DNA from: Bacillota bacterium
GTDB taxonomy: Bacteria; Bacillota; Clostridia; Peptostreptococcales; Anaerovoracaceae
Direction: 5' to 3'
Length of the DNA: 9,299 bases
Assembly: GCA_029219125.1 (NCBI GenBank)
Contig: JAQXSU010000014.1
Location: 1 to 9,299, forward strand
This document shows, one piece after another, positions 6,743-9,299 of this stretch. The notes beneath the pieces were generated by a model. That model ran no database searches. It was not told where the DNA came from and saw nothing but the letters and a program-made list of their open reading frames with translations. Position numbers and translations under genes: made by a program. How positions within the stretch are numbered: the first letter of the stretch is position 1; each line of letters opens with the position of its first letter.

Positions 6743-7159
6743 TTATTCGATTCCGAGATCCTCTTTCAGATATTTGATCGTTTCTTCCGGTGCGGTTCCC
6801 GGTCCGAAGACACGGTTGAAGCCCATCTTCTTGAATCTGGCTTCCACTTCATCGAAAGGCTGTTTGCCCACTACGATGTTGCCGCCGACATAAAGAAGGA
6901 TATCCTTCAGTCCGGCTTCGTTGCATTTTTCTCTCAGGCCGCGGCAGTCCAGTTCGCCGTGTCCGTAAAGAGAGGATACCATGATGGCATCGGCATCGGT
7001 TTCCACAGCCGCTGCTATGTACTCTTCCTGAGAAACCATCACACCCAGGTTGGTCACGTCGAAGCCGGCGTCTTCAAAGGCATGATATAGAATCTGAATT
7101 CCTACTGCGTGTACATCTGCGCCGATGACGCCGATGACTAATTTCTTTTTGTTTTCCAC
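6743..7159 (-). CDS. glmS: Glutamate mutase sigma subunit, B12-binding
   Basis: The small cobalamin-binding subunit of glutamate mutase. The 138-aa protein has a complete B12-binding Rossmann-like domain with the base-off/His-on signature: D15-V-H17-A-V-G20 (DxHxxG, H17 being the expected lower axial ligand to cobalt), SSLYGHGE at 62-69, YVGGNIVVG at 90-98, and FGPGT at 118-122. The start codon is GTG at 7159, because this gives the family-like N-terminus MENKKKLVIGVIGADVHAVG; GAGGT lies about 6 bases upstream, a rather weak ribosome binding site. It is the first gene of the minus-strand operon, behind a clear promoter at 7213-7241. No cobalamin riboswitch fits in the roughly 50-base leader. 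Confidence 0.96.
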   Translation of the reverse strand: MENKKKLVIGVIGADVHAVGIQILYHAFEDAGFDVTNLGVMVSQEEYIAAAVETDADAIMVSSLYGHGELDCRGLREKCNEAGLKDILLYVGGNIVVGKQPFDEVEARFKKMGFNRVFGPGTAPEETIKYLKEDLGIE

Positions 7160-7179
7160 TTTCGTACCTCACGTTTGGA

Positions 7180-7197
7180 TTGGCCCTCATGGGGCAA
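7180..7197 (-). promoter_or_regulatory. Small imperfect hairpin in the glmS leader
   Basis: TTGGCCC (7180-7186) and GGGGCAA (7191-7197) pair around TCAT with one mismatch. It would sit at about +10 to +27 of the transcript predicted from the promoter at 7213-7241, and 20 bases upstream of the glmS GTG. It could be a 5' stabilising hairpin or an operator half-site pair; no evidence distinguishes these. Confidence 0.35.
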
Positions 7198-7212
7198 TGT
7201 ATTATATCTATT

Positions 7213-7241
7213 ATAATATATTGTTATATCTCAATGGTCAA
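7213..7241 (-). promoter_or_regulatory. Sigma-70-type promoter of the glm-mal-cit operon
   Basis: Read on the minus strand: -35 TTGACC (7241-7236), a 17-base spacer, and -10 TATTAT (7218-7213), in a very A/T-rich stretch. An overlapping TATAAT (7215-7210) has a less favourable 20-base spacer. This places transcript start near 7206 and a leader of about 47 bases before glmS. Its -35 lies about 36 bases from the -35 of the divergent plus-strand promoter, so one regulator bound between them could affect both. Confidence 0.65.
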
Positions 7242-7277
7242 CGGTTTAATTGTTCAAAAAAAGTTTTTATTTGCTCA

Positions 7278-7306
7278 TTGACAAGTACACTTGGCAGTGA
7301 TAAGAT
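7278..7306 (+). promoter_or_regulatory. Sigma-70-type promoter of the XRE regulator unit
   Basis: TTGACA (7278-7283), a 17-base spacer and TAAGAT (7301-7306) make a near-consensus promoter, with expected transcript start near 7313. An operator-like palindrome (7282-7293) overlaps the -35 and spacer. It reads into the broken small membrane gene and the XRE regulator. Confidence 0.75.
7282..7293. promoter_or_regulatory. Operator-like palindrome O1, CAAG-N4-CTTG
   Basis: CAAG-TACA-CTTG (CAAGT-AC-ACTTG is fully symmetric), overlapping the -35 box and spacer of the 7278-7306 promoter. It shares CAAG-N4-CTTG and the right-hand ACTTGGCA with O2, exactly 42 bases downstream. Best explained as a binding site of the XRE protein encoded at 7493; this assignment is inference. 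Confidence 0.6.
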
Positions 7307-7320
7307 ACAGTCAAAAGAAA

Positions 7321-7338
7321 TGCCAAGCAAACTTGGCA
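7321..7338. promoter_or_regulatory. Operator-like palindrome O2, TGCCAAG-N4-CTTGGCA
   Basis: TGCCAAG (7321-7327) and CTTGGCA (7332-7338) are perfect 7-bp inverted arms around CAAA. It lies downstream of the predicted transcript start and upstream of the ribosome binding site at 7349. Its centre is 42 bases, about four helical turns, from O1, so the two sites lie on the same DNA face. Confidence 0.6.
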
Positions 7339-7360
7339 AATGGATTTTGGAGGAAAGATT

Positions 7361-7485
7361 ATGAACAGAGATGAGATTCTGAAAAAAAACATGAATTGCT
7401 GGTAGCCATCTGCTACACCGTCGGCGTGGTCTTATTCTCAGCGGCACACATTTATGAGCTGATCTCTGCGTCAGCGATTCTGTAG
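7361..7485 (+). pseudogene. Broken small membrane-protein gene upstream of the XRE regulator
   Basis: A strong ribosome binding site (GGAGGA, 7349-7354) precedes ATG 7361, but this frame reads only MNRDEILKKNMNCW before a TAG at 7403. After a run of eight A (7382-7389), the -1 frame continues KKHELLVAICYTVGVVLFSA to a stop at 7483-7485, with one hydrophobic segment of about 20 residues. One extra A, or a -1 slip on the A run, would give a single 41-aa protein. Small XRE regulators in Bacillota are often preceded by longer two-helix or three-helix membrane proteins, and this looks like the two ends of such a protein joined out of frame, i.e. a decayed gene with an internal deletion. The alternatives are a sequencing error in the homopolymer or real frameshifting. 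Confidence 0.5.
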
Positions 7486-7492
7486 GTGATAT

Positions 7493-7699
7493 ATGGATAA
7501 CGAACTGGTATTGAAAAACAGATTGAAAGAAATTCGGACGGAGCAGGGACTCTCTCAGGCCAGGCTAGCAAAAATCGTGGGCGTGTCCAGGAACACCATC
7601 AGCTCTATCGAAACCGGGCAGTTCAGTCCGACGGCCAAACTAGCGCTGGTCATCTGCATTGCACTGGATAAAAAATTTGAGGAAGTATTTTATTTTTAG
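7493..7699 (+). CDS. Small XRE-family HTH transcriptional regulator
   Basis: A 68-aa protein that is a single helix-turn-helix domain of the Cro/C1 (XRE) type: LKEIRTEQGLSQARLAKIVG, then VSRNTISSIETGQFSPTAKL as the recognition helix and turn, and ICIALDKKFEEVFYF at the C-terminus. This is the usual length for the stand-alone YgzD-like regulators of Bacillota. It starts 7 bases after the end of the broken membrane gene with a modest ribosome binding site (AGGTGAT), and shares the promoter at 7278-7306. The two CAAG-N4-CTTG palindromes at that promoter suggest autorepression. It has no sensor domain, so any signal would come through a partner, classically the small membrane protein encoded just upstream, which is damaged here. 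Confidence 0.9.
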   Translation: MDNELVLKNRLKEIRTEQGLSQARLAKIVGVSRNTISSIETGQFSPTAKLALVICIALDKKFEEVFYF

Positions 7700-7729
7700 G
7701 CGGCAGGAAAGAGGCGTGCGTTAAAATGC

Positions 7730-7756
7730 AAACTTAGGTGCAAATGCACCCAACTT
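7730..7756 (-). repeat. 27-bp imperfect palindrome, copy 1
   Basis: Centred on GGTGCAAATGCACC (7737-7750, fully symmetric), with AAACTTA on the left and CAACTT on the right. Its reverse complement matches copy 2 (7806-7832) at 20 of 27 positions without gaps, sharing AAGTT at one end and TAAGTTT at the other. It could also act as a weak terminator for the XRE gene (stem GGTGC/GCACC followed by AACTTTT), but its similarity to copy 2 argues for a protein-binding site or terminal repeat. Confidence 0.6.
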
Positions 7757-7768
7757 TTCAGTGAACAC

Positions 7769-7797
7769 TTGATATTTTGCAAAAATGTGGGGATACT
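7769..7797 (+). promoter_or_regulatory. Candidate promoter of the DUF4143 ATPase gene
   Basis: TTGATA (7769-7774), a 17-base spacer and GATACT (7792-7797); TACTAT and TATACT overlap as alternative -10 boxes with longer spacing. Expected transcript start is near 7804, placing palindrome copy 2 directly at the start of the transcript and copy 1 upstream of the -35. Confidence 0.45.
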
Positions 7798-7805
7798 ATA
7801 CTTGA

Positions 7806-7832
7806 AAGTTAGGGTAAATTACCCATAAGTTT
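7806..7832 (+). repeat. 27-bp imperfect palindrome, copy 2
   Basis: Centred on GGGTAAATTACCC (7812-7824, symmetric around one A), flanked by AAGTTA and ATAAGTTT. It is in inverted orientation relative to copy 1. It ends 9 bases before the GGAGG of the ATPase gene, so if bound by a protein it could block transcription, and if folded in RNA it could affect ribosome access. Confidence 0.6.
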
Positions 7833-7852
7833 TAAGCAATTGGAGGTTCGCA

Positions 7853-9142
7853 ATGCAAAAAATCATACAGCGTGACGAGTATCTCAGCAGAATCATTGAC
7901 AGAAAGGAAAACGGACTGATTAAGGTGATTACAGGCATCCGAAGGTGCGGGAAGAGTTTTCTGCTGTTCAATCTGTTTTATGATTATCTGATCCAAAGCG
8001 GAGTAAAAGAAGAACAGATTATTACAATTGCTTTGGATGATGATACCTTTGTAAAGTACCGTGATCCTGATGAATTGTCGAAATATATTCGCAGGAAAAT
8101 CGTTAACTCGGATATGTACTACATTCTCATTGACGAAGTGCAGTATGCAATTACAAAGGACGAATTGAAAAATCCGGAGAACATCAGGCTTTATAATGTG
8201 CTCAACGGTCTTATGCGGCTTCGCAATGTTGATATTTATGTAACCGGAAGCAACTCAAAAATGCTGACGAAAGACGTATTGACTGCTTTTCGCGGCAGAG
8301 GTGATGAAGTTAAAATCTATCCTGTCTCTTTCAGTGAGTATTATTCATATGCAGGCGGAGAAAAAGCCGATGCATATGAAGAATATGCGCTGTATGGTGG
8401 CATGCCGCTTGTATTCACAAAAAAGAGTGACGTAGATAAAATGAAATATTTGCAAACTCTTTTCACCGAGGTCTATTTTAAAGACATTATGGAGCGATAC
8501 GATATTGAATTGCCAGACGTACTCAGCGAGTTAACGGATGACCTGTGTTCTTCTGTTGGTTCGCTTACCAATGCAAGCAAAATTGCAAATACCTTGCAGA
8601 CAGTAAAAAACATGAAGGTTTCAAGTACAACTATTTCAAATTATCTGAATTATCTAATGGAATCGTTTCTGTTCAGCAATGCGAAACGGTATGATGTAAA
8701 AGGGAAGAAGTATTTTGAGTATCCGTCAAAGTATTACTGCACGGATATCGGACTTCGCAACGCAAGGCTTAATTTCAGGCAGCAGGAAGAAACGCACATC
8801 ATGGAAAACATTATATATAATGAGCTTCTGTGCCGTGAGTATTCCGTAGATGTCGGTGTAGTGGAGATTGTGGAAACCAGTGCCGGGAAAAGAATCAAAA
8901 AGCAGTGTGAAATAAACTTTGTAGTAAACAAGGGCTCCAAAAAATACTATATCCAATCAGCACTGAATGTTTCGGAACCGTCAAAGCTTGAAACAGAACT
9001 CAGACCCTTAAAGAATACCAGGGATTTCTTCAAGAAGGTCATTATCAGTAAAACCTCAATGAAGCCATGGACCGATGAGGAAGGAATTCTACATCTCGGA
9101 TTGTATGAGTTCCTGCTGAATAAAAATTCCCTGGAGCTGTAG
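7853..9142 (+). CDS. AAA-type ATP-binding protein with DUF4143 C-terminal domain
   Basis: A 429-aa protein of the widespread AAA_14/DUF4143 family. It has a Walker A motif GIRRCGKS at 28-35, Walker B YYILIDEVQ at 89-97 (D94, E95), a sensor-1-like YVTGSNSKML at 129-138, and a likely arginine finger in AFRGRGDEV (145-153). The C-terminal part, from about residue 200, has the DUF4143 look (YFKDIMERYDI, TISNYLNYL, and YCTDIGLRNARL near 295-306, then a predicted nuclease-like beta-rich end). Length is typical. GGAGG lies 6 bases before the ATG. Members are numerous and variable in gut anaerobes; their cellular role is poorly known, so none is claimed. The coding sequence is clearly more A/T-rich than the operon to the left, consistent with later acquisition. 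Confidence 0.9.
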   Translation: MQKIIQRDEYLSRIIDRKENGLIKVITGIRRCGKSFLLFNLFYDYLIQSGVKEEQIITIALDDDTFVKYRDPDELSKYIRRKIVNSDMYYILIDEVQYAITKDELKNPENIRLYNVLNGLMRLRNVDIYVTGSNSKMLTKDVLTAFRGRGDEVKIYPVSFSEYYSYAGGEKADAYEEYALYGGMPLVFTKKSDVDKMKYLQTLFTEVYFKDIMERYDIELPDVLSELTDDLCSSVGSLTNASKIANTLQTVKNMKVSSTTISNYLNYLMESFLFSNAKRYDVKGKKYFEYPSKYYCTDIGLRNARLNFRQQEETHIMENIIYNELLCREYSVDVGVVEIVETSAGKRIKKQCEINFVVNKGSKKYYIQSALNVSEPSKLETELRPLKNTRDFFKKVIISKTSMKPWTDEEGILHLGLYEFLLNKNSLEL

Positions 9143-9158
9143 GGGGGAGGGATGCAAA

Positions 9159-9299
9159 ATGCTTATAGAAAGGTTTGTTTCGGCTGTGCCCATTGCGGCA
9201 GGCTGGTCGGCGGACAGAAAGTTCTGCGTGACGGATGCAGACGGAACAAAATATCTTCTCCGGATTTCGTCACCGGAGAAGGAGGCGTACAAACGTCTG
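9159..9299 (+). CDS. Aminoglycoside phosphotransferase-like kinase, N-terminal 47 codons only
   Basis: The reading frame from ATG 9159 begins MLIERFVSAVPIAAGWSADR and continues KFCVTDADGTKYLLRIS to the window edge. The pattern GWS-x-D-x-K-(Y/F)-x-V-x-x-x-DG-x-KYLLRIS is the first beta-sheet (nucleotide-binding lobe) of the aminoglycoside phosphotransferase/choline-kinase family in Bacillota. GGAGG at 9146-9150 lies 8 bases upstream. It starts 16 bases after the ATPase stop. A competing ATG at 9152 in another frame stays open to the edge but gives an unlikely Cys-rich, low-complexity product. Substrate is unknown; family members of this type are often annotated as resistance genes without evidence. 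Confidence 0.75.
   Translation, partial: MLIERFVSAVPIAAGWSADRKFCVTDADGTKYLLRISSPEKEAYKRL

Noticed and set aside
5423..7090. 555-codon open frame on the plus strand opposite glmL and glmS
   Set aside because: Antisense shadow of two clearly identified genes; its translation is rich in His, Cys and Phe without any domain.
9152..9298. Alternative reading frame from ATG 9152 (MQNAYRKVCFGCAHCGR...) as a Cys-rich protein
   Set aside because: The frame from ATG 9159 gives a clear phosphotransferase-like N-terminus with better ribosome-binding-site spacing.

Overview
The window looks like chromosomal DNA of an anaerobic, amino-acid-fermenting member of the Bacillota (Clostridia or Negativicutes). 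The basis is strong purine-rich ribosome binding sites, a fermentation operon of the type known from glutamate-fermenting clostridia, and an accessory flank with a small XRE regulator, a DUF4143-type ATPase and an aminoglycoside-phosphotransferase-like gene. The species cannot be named from the sequence alone.

Left and centre (1-7159, minus strand, transcribed right to left): a tightly packed operon in the order glmS - glmL - glmE - mal - citG - citD - citE - citF (citF runs off the left edge). Together these encode most of the methylaspartate (mesaconate) route of glutamate fermentation. The B12-dependent glutamate mutase (GlmS + GlmE, with the chaperone/reactivase GlmL) makes (2S,3S)-3-methylaspartate. 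Methylaspartate ammonia-lyase (Mal) makes mesaconate plus ammonia. After hydration to citramalate by a mesaconase not seen here, a citrate-lyase-type complex (CitD acyl carrier, CitE lyase, CitF transferase) cleaves it to pyruvate and acetate. CitG makes the CoA-derived prosthetic-group precursor of the carrier. By context the cit-like genes most likely encode citramalate lyase, not citrate lyase. Key residues of GlmE (R66, R100, R149, E171, Y177, Y181) and Mal (H194, D238, K332) are all present.

Non-coding structure in the operon: a nested hairpin of about 70 nt lies between glmE and mal, just ahead of the mal ribosome binding site. Two copies of an A/T-rich repeat of about 60 bp lie between citG and citD; one copy supplies the last ~22 codons of citG. 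A good sigma-70-type promoter lies ahead of glmS.

Right (7200-9299, plus strand): a divergent accessory region. A consensus promoter with two CAAG-N4-CTTG operator-like palindromes drives a broken small membrane-protein gene and a 68-aa XRE regulator. Next comes a 153-bp gap holding two related 27-bp imperfect palindromes in inverted orientation on either side of a candidate promoter, then a 429-aa AAA/DUF4143 ATPase that is visibly more A/T-rich than the operon, and then the start of an aminoglycoside-phosphotransferase-like gene cut by the window edge. No RNA genes, CRISPR arrays or transposase genes were found, and no gene-free stretch exceeds about 210 bases.
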